A DNA stretch of 64,000 nucleotides from the NCBI RefSeq assembly GCF_001717585.1, contig NZ_CP017042.1, forward strand, positions 347,501 through 411,500, given 5' to 3'. Both the position numbers and the translations under genes were made by a program. Below, piece by piece: positions 26,933 through 36,009 of this stretch. Position 1 is the stretch's first letter, and the number at the start of each line of letters is the position of its first letter. Source of the DNA: Selenomonas sp. oral taxon 920. Lineage in GTDB: Bacteria; Bacillota; Negativicutes; Selenomonadales; Selenomonadaceae. The notes below the pieces were generated by a model. It was given only the letters and a program-made list of their open reading frames with translations, ran no database searches and was not told the origin of the DNA.

Positions 26933-28930
26933 ATGAAGAATCTTCGGGCAACGGTGCAGGGGCGCATTGCGCGCGTCGCCCTGCTCATGTTTGCCGCACT
27001 CGTCGTCCTGACGTTCCGCTATGCCTATCTGCAGGTGATTCAAGGTGATGCACTCGCACAGCGCATGCGCGACCAGAGCGGCTATGAGTTCCGCATCCAG
27101 TCCCTGCGCGGCGCGATCCTTGACCGCAACGGCAAGGAACTCGCCGTCAGCAGCATGACGAAATCCCTCTTTATCGACCCAAACCACGTCTACGAGTCGC
27201 ACGATCCTGCGCAGATCGCTGCCGATATTGCTCCGCTCCTCGGGCTCACGGAGAGGGAGGTCCTCGATGATATCGCTGTCGGCGGCGGCTTCGTCTGGGT
27301 CAAACGGCGGCTCGAGCACAGTGAGTACGAGGCGGTGCGCGCAGTGATCCGCGAAAAGGGGTACAGCGACTGTCTTGGCTTTCAGAACGAGGCGAAGCGC
27401 TATTACCCGAACGACGCCCTCGCAGCGAATGTGCTCGGCTTTGTCGGTACGGAGGACAAAGGACTGGACGGTGTGGAGCAGGCACTTGATCCGCTGCTCA
27501 AAGGAGAGGTGCGTGAGGAGCGCCTGACGGTCGACGGACAGCGGCGGCCGATCCTCGACTCCATCTTAGTCGGGCGGCGCACCTATCGCGGCGACTACTG
27601 CAAGACGGCCGTTCTTACGATTGACAGTACGATTCAGTTTATGGTGGAGCAGGAGCTTGACCGCGCGATGGCGGAAAATAGCCCTTCGTCCATTACAGCG
27701 ATCGTCATGGATCCGAAGACGGGCGAGATCCTTGCGATGGCGTCGCGTCCCTCGTACAATCCAAACCGCTTCTGGGAATACCCGCAGGAGAATTGGAAGA
27801 ATCGTGCCGTCTCCTTTATCTACGAACCGGGGTCGACGTTCAAGGCGATCGTTGCGGGCGCGGCGCTGCAGGAGGGCATTGTCACACCGAATCAGGTCTT
27901 TTTTGATCCAGGCTACGTCATGGTCTCGGGGCGGCGCATCCAGAACTGGAGCAATGAGAGCTACGGGGCTGTCACGTTTACTGACATCGTGAAGAACTCG
28001 CTCAACACAGGCTTTGCACAGGTCGGACTGTCACTTGGCGCGGAGAAGCTGATGCACTATACGCGGGTCTTCGGCTTTGGCGAGCAGACGGGCATTGATC
28101 TGCCCGGTGAGGAGGAGGGAATCCTTTTCAAAGCCGAAGATATGCGTGACTCGGATATTGCGACCACTGCGATCGGACAGAGTATCGCAGTGACGCCGCT
28201 GCAGCTTGTGACGGCGATGTCTGCAATCGCGAACGGCGGGATGCTGATGCGCCCACATATCGTGCGCGAGATCAAGAATCCGGACGGCTCCATCTATGAG
28301 GAGCGCAAGCCTCAGGAGATCCGCGAGACTCTGCAGAAGACGGTGAACCGTACGCTGATCGGACTCCTCGAGCAGGTTGTTGCGACGGGCGGCGGCTCGA
28401 AGGCAGGCGTGCGCGGCTACCGCATTGCCGGCAAGACCGGCACAGCACAGAAGATCCGCCTCGATACCTCGGGCTATATGGAGGGGCGCTACATTGCCTC
28501 GTTCTGCGGCTTTGCACCTGTCGAGGATCCGATCTTCACCGTGCTCGTCATGATCGACGACCCGCGCGGCGGCAATTTCTACGGCGGTCAGATTGCCGCG
28601 CCCGTTGCCTCGCGCATCTTCGCACAGCTGCTGCGCTATGCACACGTTGAGCCGTCCAGCAATCCGTTTACCCCCATTGAAGAGCCGGAGGCGCCGGTAC
28701 GCAACGCCGCTGAGGAGAAGCGTATGGAGGCGGCCGCCGTGCCGCCCGAGGGCAAGGCAATCGTACCGGACTTCACGGGGCTCTCCATGCGTGAGGCAGC
28801 ACGTCTGGCGGAGCTGCGCGGTCTCTTCTTCGAGAGTGAAGGCACAGGCGCAGCCGTCGGTCAGAGCCTGAGCGTGAACGATATCGTTGAGCAGGGCACG
28901 CATGTGAAGGTCTATTTTGAGCCGACATAA
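26933..28930 (+). CDS. Class B penicillin-binding protein with C-terminal PASTA domain (FtsI/SpoVD type)
   Basis: 665 residues. One N-terminal membrane anchor (about 13-35), PBP dimerisation domain (about 50-215), then the transpeptidase domain with STFK (Ser301), an SLN motif in KNSLNTG and KTGTAQK near residue 501. The last 60 residues, beginning VPDFTGLSMREAARLAELRGL, form one PASTA domain. It cross-links septal peptidoglycan. A PASTA-tailed class B PBP is a Firmicute trait. The gene stands alone, not in a dcw cluster. Confidence 0.92.
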   Translation: MKNLRATVQGRIARVALLMFAALVVLTFRYAYLQVIQGDALAQRMRDQSGYEFRIQSLRGAILDRNGKELAVSSMTKSLFIDPNHVYESHDPAQIAADIAPLLGLTEREVLDDIAVGGGFVWVKRRLEHSEYEAVRAVIREKGYSDCLGFQNEAKRYYPNDALAANVLGFVGTEDKGLDGVEQALDPLLKGEVREERLTVDGQRRPILDSILVGRRTYRGDYCKTAVLTIDSTIQFMVEQELDRAMAENSPSSITAIVMDPKTGEILAMASRPSYNPNRFWEYPQENWKNRAVSFIYEPGSTFKAIVAGAALQEGIVTPNQVFFDPGYVMVSGRRIQNWSNESYGAVTFTDIVKNSLNTGFAQVGLSLGAEKLMHYTRVFGFGEQTGIDLPGEEEGILFKAEDMRDSDIATTAIGQSIAVTPLQLVTAMSAIANGGMLMRPHIVREIKNPDGSIYEERKPQEIRETLQKTVNRTLIGLLEQVVATGGGSKAGVRGYRIAGKTGTAQKIRLDTSGYMEGRYIASFCGFAPVEDPIFTVLVMIDDPRGGNFYGGQIAAPVASRIFAQLLRYAHVEPSSNPFTPIEEPEAPVRNAAEEKRMEAAAVPPEGKAIVPDFTGLSMREAARLAELRGLFFESEGTGAAVGQSLSVNDIVEQGTHVKVYFEPT

Positions 28931-28946
28931 ATCTTGCATATGGAAT

Positions 28947-28981
28947 TGCAGCATGAATCTTGTTCGTGCTGCAGTTTTTTT
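28947..28981 (+). terminator. Terminator after the PBP gene
   Basis: Stem TGCAGCATGAA/TTCGTGCTGCA followed by a T-run. Confidence 0.85.
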
Positions 28982-28991
28982 CTTGCCGCTA

Positions 28992-29047
28992 TTGACATAT
29001 CCTCTAAAAACGAGTAATATGTAAACATACTTTTTCGGTATGTTTAC
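28992..29047 (+). promoter_or_regulatory. cysK promoter with operator-like inverted repeat
   Basis: TTGACA (28992-28997) and TAATAT (29015-29020) are 17 bases apart. A perfect 10-bp inverted repeat, GTAAACATAC/GTATGTTTAC (29021-29030 with 29038-29047), starts right after the -10 box and covers the probable start site. AAACATAC also precedes the -35 box of the promoter at 32562, suggesting a shared sulfur regulator. Confidence 0.6.
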
Positions 29048-29082
29048 TTTTTGCAATTGGAATTGTTAAAGGAGAATGGATT

Positions 29083-30018
29083 ATGGGAAACGTTTATCAG
29101 TCGGTGACGGAGCTCATCGGTCATACGCCGCTGCTCACAGCAAAAAACTTTGCAAAGTCGTATGATGTTCCGGCGAATCTGCTGGTGAAGCTCGAGTATT
29201 TCAACCCTGCGGGGTCGGTGAAGGACCGCATTGCGGCTGCGATGATTGAGCAGGCGGAGAAGGACGGCAAGATTGCTCCGGGGGCAACGTTGATCGAGCC
29301 GACGAGCGGCAATACGGGCATCGGCATCGCCGCTGTTGCGGCAGCGCGCGGCTATCATGCGATCCTCACGATGCCGGAGACGATGAGCGTCGAGCGCCGC
29401 AATCTTCTCAAGGCATATGGTGCTGAGATTGTGCTGACGGAGGGCTCGCAGGGAATGAAGGGCGCGATTGCACGCGCTGAGCAGCTGCAGAAGGAGATTC
29501 CGAACTCATTCATTCCGTCGCAGTTCGAAAACCCCGCAAACCCTGCGGTGCACGAGCGTACGACGGGACCTGAGATCTGGGCAGACGCGGATGGAAATGT
29601 AGACGCGTTTGTCGCGGGTGTCGGTACGGGCGGAACGGTTTCGGGAGTCGGCCGCTACCTGAAGAGCCAGAACCCCTCCATCCATGTCGTTGCTGTGGAG
29701 CCGGCAGACTCACCCGTGCTCTCGGGCGGCAAGCCGGGACCGCACAAGATTCAGGGCATCGGCGCAGGCTTTATCCCCACGACCCTTGATACGAAGGCGT
29801 ACGATGAGGTCATTCAGGTGAAGAACGAGGATGCCTTTGCCTACGGCAGGGAGTTCGCACGCCGCGAGGGCGCACTGATCGGAATTTCCTCAGGTGCTGC
29901 GCTTGCAGCAGCAGTGCAGCTGGCACGCCGCCCTGAGTTTGCCGGTAAGAATATCGTTGTTCTGCTTCCCGACGGCGGCGATCGCTACCTCTCGACGGAT
30001 CTGTTCCAGGATAAGTAA
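29083..30018 (+). CDS. cysK: Cysteine synthase (O-acetylserine sulfhydrylase)
   Basis: 311 residues. A PLP enzyme making cysteine from O-acetylserine and sulfide. The PLP Lys is in NPAGSVKDR (Lys47), the substrate loop is TSGNTG, and the phosphate-binding loop is GTGGTVSG. The start has AAAGGAG upstream. It is monocistronic, with its own promoter and a terminator. Confidence 0.95.
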   Translation: MGNVYQSVTELIGHTPLLTAKNFAKSYDVPANLLVKLEYFNPAGSVKDRIAAAMIEQAEKDGKIAPGATLIEPTSGNTGIGIAAVAAARGYHAILTMPETMSVERRNLLKAYGAEIVLTEGSQGMKGAIARAEQLQKEIPNSFIPSQFENPANPAVHERTTGPEIWADADGNVDAFVAGVGTGGTVSGVGRYLKSQNPSIHVVAVEPADSPVLSGGKPGPHKIQGIGAGFIPTTLDTKAYDEVIQVKNEDAFAYGREFARREGALIGISSGAALAAAVQLARRPEFAGKNIVVLLPDGGDRYLSTDLFQDK

Positions 30019-30042
30019 ATATTGATTGCAGATAATCCACAG

Positions 30043-30074
30043 GACCTCCTCTTAATGAGGAGGTCTATATTTTT
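30043..30074 (+). terminator. Terminator after cysK
   Basis: Stem GACCTCCTC/GAGGAGGTC, loop TTAAT, followed by TATATTTTTG. Confidence 0.75.
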
Positions 30075-30092
30075 GTGGTACAACAAAAAAAA

Positions 30093-30129
30093 GAGGAATG
30101 ACGGCGAAAATGCGGTCGTTCCTCGTTTT
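30093..30129. terminator. Second, bidirectional terminator (serves the minus-strand lyase operon)
   Basis: Stem GAGGAATGAC/GTCGTTCCTC with an A-run upstream and TTTTT downstream. Confidence 0.75.
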
Positions 30130-30139
30130 TATATGTCAT

Positions 30140-31309
30140 TCAGCCAAATGCCTTGGCGAGATTCTGAAGTCCCGTTTCGAGTGTCGCCCACGGGCAGGCG
30201 ATGTTGATGCGCTGAAAGCCGCTGCCGCCCGCACCGAAGATGGGGCCATCGTCGAGCCAGAGACGCGCCTCGCGGATGATCTTCTCGTTGAGCGCCTCAT
30301 CCGAGAGTCCGTAGGCACGGAAATCGAGCCAGAGTAGATAGGTTCCCTCGGGTTCGATGATCTGTACCTTCGGCAGATGTGCCGCGAGGAAGCTCTTGGT
30401 ACGTGCATAATTCTCCTCAATGTAGGCGAGCAGCTGCGTGAGCCACTCCGCGCCGTGCTCGTATGCTGCCTTTGCACCTATAAGCCCAAGTGTGTTCGGC
30501 TCGTCGTAGCCCGTGCGGCTCAGTTCCTCCTTGAAGCGGCGGCGCAGCTGCGCATTTCGGATGAAGATGTTGGAGATCTGCAGCCCCGCAAGGTTAAAGG
30601 TCTTGCTCGGTGAGGTGCAGGTGACGGTGATCGCCGCTGCCTCCTCTGAGAGCGAGGCGAACGGGATGTGACGGAAGCCTGGGCGGATGAACTCCTCGTG
30701 AATCTCGTCCGCGACGACGATGACGTTGTGGCGGAGGCAGACGGCGGCGATCTGTTCGTGTTCCGCACGTGTCCAGACGCGTCCGACGGGATTGTGCGGA
30801 CTGCACAGGATGAAGAGTTTTACACGATGCTCGATGATCTTCTGCTCGAAGTCCGCGAAGTCGATTTCATAGCGTCCCTCGATCAGACGCAGGGGATTGT
30901 CGACGATCACGCGCTCATTCTGTCGAATCATATTTGCAAAGGGGTAGTAGACGGGCTGCTGAATAAGTACGGCATCGCCTTTTTTCGTAAAGGCGCGGAT
31001 GGCGGTCGCGATCGCAAAGACAACGCCGGGCGTGAGGATGAGGTCGCGCCGCTCAACCGTCCAGTCATGGCGCGTGCGGAACCAGTTCTGAAGGACGGCG
31101 AAATAGTCGTTCTTCACCTGTGTATAGCCGAAGATGCCGTGCTCCGCGCGTGCTCTGAGCGCGTCAATGACGGGGGCAGGGGCGCGGAAGTCCATGTCCG
31201 CGACCCAGAACGGCAGAATGTCTGCGGGGTAGCCGCGCTCGACGGCAAAGTCGTGTTTTAGACAGGAGGTGTTCCTGCGGTCGATGATTTCGTCAAAGTT
31301 GATGGGCAT
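30140..31309 (-). CDS. PatB/MalY-type PLP C-S lyase (cystathionine beta-lyase-like aminotransferase)
   Basis: 389 residues of fold-type I, class I/II aminotransferase. The PLP Lys is in CTSPSKTFNLAGLQ (Lys236); PFWVADMDF and SPHNPVGRVW are the PatB/MalY signatures. These enzymes cleave cystathionine or cysteine conjugates to thiol, pyruvate and ammonia. It follows the cystathionine gamma-synthase-like gene after five bases, so the pair probably interconverts cysteine and homocysteine precursors. Which substrate it prefers is not readable. Confidence 0.88.
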   Translation of the reverse strand: MPINFDEIIDRRNTSCLKHDFAVERGYPADILPFWVADMDFRAPAPVIDALRARAEHGIFGYTQVKNDYFAVLQNWFRTRHDWTVERRDLILTPGVVFAIATAIRAFTKKGDAVLIQQPVYYPFANMIRQNERVIVDNPLRLIEGRYEIDFADFEQKIIEHRVKLFILCSPHNPVGRVWTRAEHEQIAAVCLRHNVIVVADEIHEEFIRPGFRHIPFASLSEEAAAITVTCTSPSKTFNLAGLQISNIFIRNAQLRRRFKEELSRTGYDEPNTLGLIGAKAAYEHGAEWLTQLLAYIEENYARTKSFLAAHLPKVQIIEPEGTYLLWLDFRAYGLSDEALNEKIIREARLWLDDGPIFGAGGSGFQRINIACPWATLETGLQNLAKAFG

Positions 31310-31314
31310 ATTTA

Positions 31315-32469
31315 TTATCCTTCCTGAGCAGCCTTCTTGAGTGCCTGTTCCAGATCCTCCTTCAGATCCTCCTCGTCCTCAAGCCCCACGGAGAGGCGCA
31401 GGAGACGGTCGTCCAGTCCCGTGCGCTCAATGAGATCCTTCGGCATCTCCGCGTGCGTCTGTACGATGGGATAGGTGAGGAGACTTTCGACGCCGCCGAG
31501 ACTTTCGGCAAACGCGATGAGCCTCAGATGCGCGAGAACATTTTGTGCGATGGCGGGCGTTTTCACTTTGAATGAGATCATGCCGCCGCAGCCCGTGCTC
31601 TGGGACTGATGGAGCGCGTACTGCGGGTGATCGGGGAGACCCACATAGTAGACCTCCGTGACTATGGGCAGTGTGCGCAGCCACTGGGCAATGGTGAGCG
31701 CACTCTCCGCTTGACGCTCGACGCGCACGCCAAGCGTCTTCAGGCTGCGCAGCATGAGCCACGAGTCCATCGGAGAGAGGTTTGGTCCCTCGGATTTGAC
31801 GAGCAGCTCGATCTCCTTCGCGAGGTCGGAGTCCGCATCCCGCACTGTGAGCGTGCCGCAGATCACGTCATTGTGACCGCAGAGATACTTTGTGCCGCTC
31901 TCTAGGACAATGTCCGCACCAAGTTCGAGCGGCTTTTGGAAATGTGGTGAGAGGAAGGTATTATCTACAACAAGGAGGGCATCATGCGCGTGTGCGGTCT
32001 CTGCGAGCGCACGGATGTCGGTGACGAACATCATGGGGTTCGAGGGAGTTTCAATGAAGACAAGCTTCGTCTCTTTCCGCATCCTTTCCCGAACGAGCGC
32101 TGTGTCACGCATGTCGATATACTCAAAGTCGATGCCGTAACGGCTGTAGATGTCGTTGGCAAGGCGTACGGTGCCGCCGTAGAGATCCTCGGGCAGAAGC
32201 ACGTGATCGCCCGCCCTGCAGAGCGCAAAGACGAGGTTGACCGCCGCCATGCCGGAGGAGAGTGCCCATGCACGCCCGCCCCCTTCGAGAAGGGCGATCG
32301 CGCGCTCAAAATCGCAGCGCGTCGGGTTGGCGACACGCCCGTAGTCGTAGCCCGTGCTCTCACGGAATGCTGGATGGCGGAATGTTGCGGACAAATAGAC
32401 GGGCGTGGTGAGTGCCCCTGTCGCATCATACGCGTGACAGCCATGTACCTCGGCAGAGAAATCCTTCAT
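31315..32469 (-). CDS. Cys/Met metabolism PLP enzyme (cystathionine gamma-synthase/lyase type)
   Basis: 384 residues, chosen from the Met with GGAGG in front rather than an upstream Met. The PLP Lys is in ESGTKYLCGHND (Lys194), the phosphate-binding segment is SSGMAAV, and the Tyr contributed across the dimer is in YDYGRVANPTR. The family covers MetB, MetC and methionine gamma-lyase, and sequence alone does not decide among them. Pairing with a PatB-type beta-lyase suggests MetB (trans-sulfuration toward homocysteine). Confidence 0.88.
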   Translation of the reverse strand: MKDFSAEVHGCHAYDATGALTTPVYLSATFRHPAFRESTGYDYGRVANPTRCDFERAIALLEGGGRAWALSSGMAAVNLVFALCRAGDHVLLPEDLYGGTVRLANDIYSRYGIDFEYIDMRDTALVRERMRKETKLVFIETPSNPMMFVTDIRALAETAHAHDALLVVDNTFLSPHFQKPLELGADIVLESGTKYLCGHNDVICGTLTVRDADSDLAKEIELLVKSEGPNLSPMDSWLMLRSLKTLGVRVERQAESALTIAQWLRTLPIVTEVYYVGLPDHPQYALHQSQSTGCGGMISFKVKTPAIAQNVLAHLRLIAFAESLGGVESLLTYPIVQTHAEMPKDLIERTGLDDRLLRLSVGLEDEEDLKEDLEQALKKAAQEG

Positions 32470-32509
32470 AAATATGTCCTCCATCAAATATATTCTTTAT
32501 GTGATTTCC

Positions 32510-32539
32510 ATTATACGCGCCCGTTCCATTCCATGTCAA
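32510..32539 (-). promoter_or_regulatory. Promoter of the minus-strand lyase operon
   Basis: On the minus strand TTGACA (32539-32534) and TATAAT (32515-32510) are 18 bases apart. Confidence 0.65.
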
Positions 32540-32561
32540 TAAGAAAATATATAAAACATAC

Positions 32562-32590
32562 TTGACAAGAATGTTATTTCCATGTATGAT
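32562..32590 (+). promoter_or_regulatory. Promoter of the UROD-like/ABC transporter operon
   Basis: TTGACA (32562-32567) and TATGAT (32585-32590), 17 bases apart. AAAACATAC immediately precedes the -35 box and equals one arm of the cysK operator-like repeat. Confidence 0.7.
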
Positions 32591-32648
32591 GTGCACACAG
32601 TTGATTAAAACATATAAACAAACAATGTTTTGCAGAATGGAGTATCAC

Positions 32649-33656
32649 ATGGCAACAGGAAAAAAAGAACTGGTACTGAATGCGATGGATCGCAAAGCAG
32701 TGGAGCGCGTACCCGCAGGCTTCTGGTTTCACTTCCTCGACGATGAGATCCATGCGGACGCCTACACGCATCCGGAGCTGGAGCAGAAGGTACTGGACGG
32801 TGAGATTCGCTACATAGAGGAGGCACAGCCCGACTTCGTGAAGATCATGACGGACGGCTTCTTCTCCTATCCGAACCCCGTCGTACAGAAGGCACGTACG
32901 GTTGCGGAGCTTGCAAAGGTGCAGCCGCTTCCCGACGATCACCCCTTCTTTACGCGGCAGGTCGCGTATGCAAAGGAGATTACACGGCGTTACGGCAGCG
33001 ACATCGCGACATTCTACAATCTCTTCTGCGCGGGTACGACGATCAAGTTTATGCAGCCGGGCACGCTTGCCGAGGATGAGGCATTCCTTGCGCAGCTTGT
33101 ACGCGAGGACAAGGAGGCGGTAAAGCAGGCATTCGCCGTAATCTCCGCTGACCTCGCAAAACTCGCGCACCGCGTCATCACGGAGGCAGGCGTGACGGGC
33201 ATCTACTTCAGCCTGCAGAACCTCGTCGGCGAGGGGGCTGACCGCGCCGTCTATGAGGAGGTGTTCGCGCCGGGCGAAAAGGGGATCCTGCGTGTCGCGA
33301 ACGCGGCAAGCCCCTACAATATCCTCCACATCTGCGGCTACGCAGGGCACCGCAACGAGCTCGACTGGTACAGAGACTACGACGCCAAGACGATCAACTG
33401 GGCGGCGGTTGTCGAGGGGGTATCTCTTGCGGAGGGGCGCAGGATTTTCCCGCAGCACGCGCTGCTCGGAGGATTCGGCAATCTGCCCGAGGATGTGCTC
33501 TATCGCGGCACGCGTGCGGAGATCGAGGCGGAGACCGAGCGTATCCTCGCAGCGGCGGGACGTACGGGCGTCCTGCTCGGGGCAGACTGCACCGTTCCGC
33601 GCGACATTGATTGGAAGCATTTTGACTGGGTTCGCGGCGCGGCAGGCGCACGATAA
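32649..33656 (+). CDS. Uroporphyrinogen-decarboxylase-fold protein, probable zinc methyltransferase
   Basis: 335 residues from ATG 32649 (TGGAG upstream). The UROD superfamily fold is recognisable (RVPAGFWFHF near the N-terminus; LGADCTVP near the end), but the arginine-rich N-terminal motif of true HemE is absent. Residues LHICG give His227-x-Cys229 and ADCTVP gives Cys314; His-x-Cys...Cys is the zinc signature of MtaA/MtbA/CmuA-type methyltransferases. It precedes a polar amino-acid ABC transporter and is divergent from sulfur amino-acid lyases, so demethylation of an imported methylated sulfur compound is a reasonable inference, not shown. Confidence 0.75.
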   Translation: MATGKKELVLNAMDRKAVERVPAGFWFHFLDDEIHADAYTHPELEQKVLDGEIRYIEEAQPDFVKIMTDGFFSYPNPVVQKARTVAELAKVQPLPDDHPFFTRQVAYAKEITRRYGSDIATFYNLFCAGTTIKFMQPGTLAEDEAFLAQLVREDKEAVKQAFAVISADLAKLAHRVITEAGVTGIYFSLQNLVGEGADRAVYEEVFAPGEKGILRVANAASPYNILHICGYAGHRNELDWYRDYDAKTINWAAVVEGVSLAEGRRIFPQHALLGGFGNLPEDVLYRGTRAEIEAETERILAAAGRTGVLLGADCTVPRDIDWKHFDWVRGAAGAR

Positions 33657-33670
33657 AAGGAGCGAATAAC

Positions 33671-34531
33671 ATGAATTTCGAGAAAATCGGCAAGGCAGCA
33701 CTCACGGGCCTTCTCGCGGCGGCGCTCGCAGCAGGGCTCGCTGGCTGCGGCAAGGACAGCGCGGACGGGGCGAAGTCCGCAGACGGCAAGAAGACCATCA
33801 CGGTCGCGCACACGAACTACTATGTGCCGTATGACTACGTGAACGAGCAGGGCGAGTCGGATGGATTTGAGGTCGCCGTGATGAAGGAAGTTGCGAAGAA
33901 GCTGCCGCAGTATGAATTCAAGTTTGTACCGACCTCGGATGATGATCTCCTGATCGGTGTCGAGTCCGGCAAGTACAATGTGGGTACAAAGGGGATCTGG
34001 ATTACGGACGCACGAAAGAAGAAGTATGTGTTTCCGAAGAACAACATCGGCGCGAGCGTGATCGGTCTTGCGATCCGCAAGGATACGGCGAATGAGATCA
34101 AGGATCTGCCGTCCTTTGCGAAGTTCAGCGGCAAGCTCGTCCCGATTGCGCCGCAGGATGCGCGCTACATGGTCATCGACACCTACAACAAGGAGAACCC
34201 CGGAAACGAGATTAAGCTGACCTCGTCCGAGGCTTTCCAGAATGCGGACGCATACAGCTGGGTCATGGAGGGGCGTTACGACGGCTATCTTGAGGTCGAG
34301 CTGAGCTACAAGAACAACATCGAGAAGGAGGATGCGCCCTATCATGCCTTCAGCGACAAGCTGACGTACATCCGCTACAAGGGGATTCCGACCTATCCGA
34401 TCTTTAACAAGAAGGAACAGGCTTTTGCGGATGAATATGACAAGGCGATCGAGGAGCTGCGTGCCGAGGGCAAGATTGCGGAGCTTGAGCAGAAATATTT
34501 CGGGGAGAGCCTGTCGGCATATCTGAACTGA
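33671..34531 (+). CDS. Amino-acid ABC transporter substrate-binding lipoprotein
   Basis: 286 residues. Signal peptide with lipobox LAGCGKD, then a PBP type 3 (SBP_bac_3) fold starting ITVAHTNYYVPYDYVNEQGESDGFEVAVM. It resembles TcyJ/TcyK-type cystine or S-methylcysteine binding proteins, and the sulfur-metabolism context agrees. It begins 15 bases after the UROD-like gene, in the same operon. Confidence 0.87.
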   Translation: MNFEKIGKAALTGLLAAALAAGLAGCGKDSADGAKSADGKKTITVAHTNYYVPYDYVNEQGESDGFEVAVMKEVAKKLPQYEFKFVPTSDDDLLIGVESGKYNVGTKGIWITDARKKKYVFPKNNIGASVIGLAIRKDTANEIKDLPSFAKFSGKLVPIAPQDARYMVIDTYNKENPGNEIKLTSSEAFQNADAYSWVMEGRYDGYLEVELSYKNNIEKEDAPYHAFSDKLTYIRYKGIPTYPIFNKKEQAFADEYDKAIEELRAEGKIAELEQKYFGESLSAYLN

Positions 34532-34549
34532 TGAAAGGAGCCATACGGG

Positions 34550-35311
34550 ATGGAAACACGGGCATTTGACATAGGAATGATCGCGCAGGTGCTGCCCGAT
34601 CTTCTTGCGTATCTCGATGTGACCCTCCTCGTGGCTCTCGTCAGCATTGCACTCGGGTCTCTTCTTGGGGGACTTCTTGCGTGGGCAAATCTCGGCGGCA
34701 ACGCGCTGCTTCGGTGGTCTGCTCTCTCGTATGTGTACGTCATGCGCTGCACACCGTCGATTGTTCTGCTGTTCATCGTATTCTACGGTTTGCCAAAGCT
34801 CATGGAGGCGGCATTTCGGTACGACATGAATGAGCTGCACCGTGCGGTCTTTGCCATCATCACATTTACGCTGCTCTTCAGTGCGTATATCTCGGAGGTA
34901 TTCCGCGCGGCGTACACAGCCGTTCCGCGCGGGCAGTACGAGGCGGCGGTGAGTGCGGGGCTGACGCCGTTTCAGGCGTTTCGGCACGTGATCCTAGGAC
35001 AGGCGGCACTCGTGGCACTGCCAAACTTCGGCAATGCGACGATCAATCTGCTGAAGGAGGGGTCTCTCGCCTATACAATCGGATTGATTGATATGATCGG
35101 CAAGGGCAATCTCATCATCGCGCAGAATTTCGGAGCATATGGGATTGAGGTCTACCTTGCCGCGCTGCTCATCTACTGGGTGCTCGTGCTCCTGCTGGAG
35201 CAGGTCTTTGCTCTGGTGGAAAAGCGCCTTGATGTCGGTACAAGTCTGCGCGCTGCGGATACGAAGGAAGCGACGGGGAGAGGAGGGGACACCGTTGGAA
35301 CTGGATCTTGA
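34550..35311 (+). CDS. Amino-acid ABC transporter permease (first)
   Basis: 253 residues, HisM/TcyL type, about five membrane helices. The EAA motif is in EAAVSAGLTPFQAFRHVILGQA. It overlaps the second permease gene by 17 bases. Confidence 0.88.
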   Translation: METRAFDIGMIAQVLPDLLAYLDVTLLVALVSIALGSLLGGLLAWANLGGNALLRWSALSYVYVMRCTPSIVLLFIVFYGLPKLMEAAFRYDMNELHRAVFAIITFTLLFSAYISEVFRAAYTAVPRGQYEAAVSAGLTPFQAFRHVILGQAALVALPNFGNATINLLKEGSLAYTIGLIDMIGKGNLIIAQNFGAYGIEVYLAALLIYWVLVLLLEQVFALVEKRLDVGTSLRAADTKEATGRGGDTVGTGS

Positions 35312-35999
35312 CTTTATGCAGGAAACCTTCCTGCTCGTGTGGCAGGGCGCGGGCGTGACGCTCTCTCTGACCGCCCTTTCCCTCATCCTCGCAGCACCCG
35401 CGGCGTTCTACTTTGCCGTCCTGCGCGTGCGCGGGCGGCGCGTCGGCGGGACGATCGCACGCTTTTATGTCTCCTTTGTACGCGGTACGCCGCTGATCCT
35501 GCAGATTCTCCTGCTCTACAGTCTCCTGCCGAGCCTTGTCAATGCTGCAGTGAAGGATTTGGGACTGGCGATCAACGTATTTGAGGCAGTCGATCCATTT
35601 TATTACGCGGTCTTTATCTTTACGTTGAATACGATTGCCCTCCTCACCGAGGCATTTCGTGCGGCGCTGCTTGGGATCCCGAAGGGACAGCTTGAAGCAG
35701 GGCTTGCGAGCGGGCTGAGTGCATTTCAGACCTATCTGCATGTCATCATTCCGCAGGCACTTGTCGTGGCACTGCCAAGCATCTGCAACATCACGGTCAA
35801 TCTCATCAAGGGCACGTCGCTCGCGTTCCTCATGACGGTCAAGGACATCATGGCGGTCGGCAAGATCGCTGCGTCCTATGGCTACAACTACATCGAGGCG
35901 TATCTCGATGTGTTCATCGTCTATCTCGTGCTCTGCACCATCGTTCAGCTGCTCTTTGCTGCGGCAGAACGGCGTGTCGGGGCGTTCCGAAGTCTCTAG
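35295..35999 (+). CDS. Amino-acid ABC transporter permease (second)
   Basis: 234 residues. The start is a TTG at 35295 with AGGAGGGG six bases before; an ATG at 35316 is the alternative. Five helices; EAA motif in [22 protein letters not shown]. Two permease genes with one binding protein and one ATPase match the YtmJKLMN/TcyJKLMN type system. Confidence 0.88.
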   Translation: MELDLDFMQETFLLVWQGAGVTLSLTALSLILAAPAAFYFAVLRVRGRRVGGTIARFYVSFVRGTPLILQILLLYSLLPSLVNAAVKDLGLAINVFEAVDPFYYAVFIFTLNTIALLTEAFRAALLGIPKGQLEAGLASGLSAFQTYLHVIIPQALVVALPSICNITVNLIKGTSLAFLMTVKDIMAVGKIAASYGYNYIEAYLDVFIVYLVLCTIVQLLFAAAERRVGAFRSL

Positions 36000-36009
36000 G
36001 AGGTGGAGT

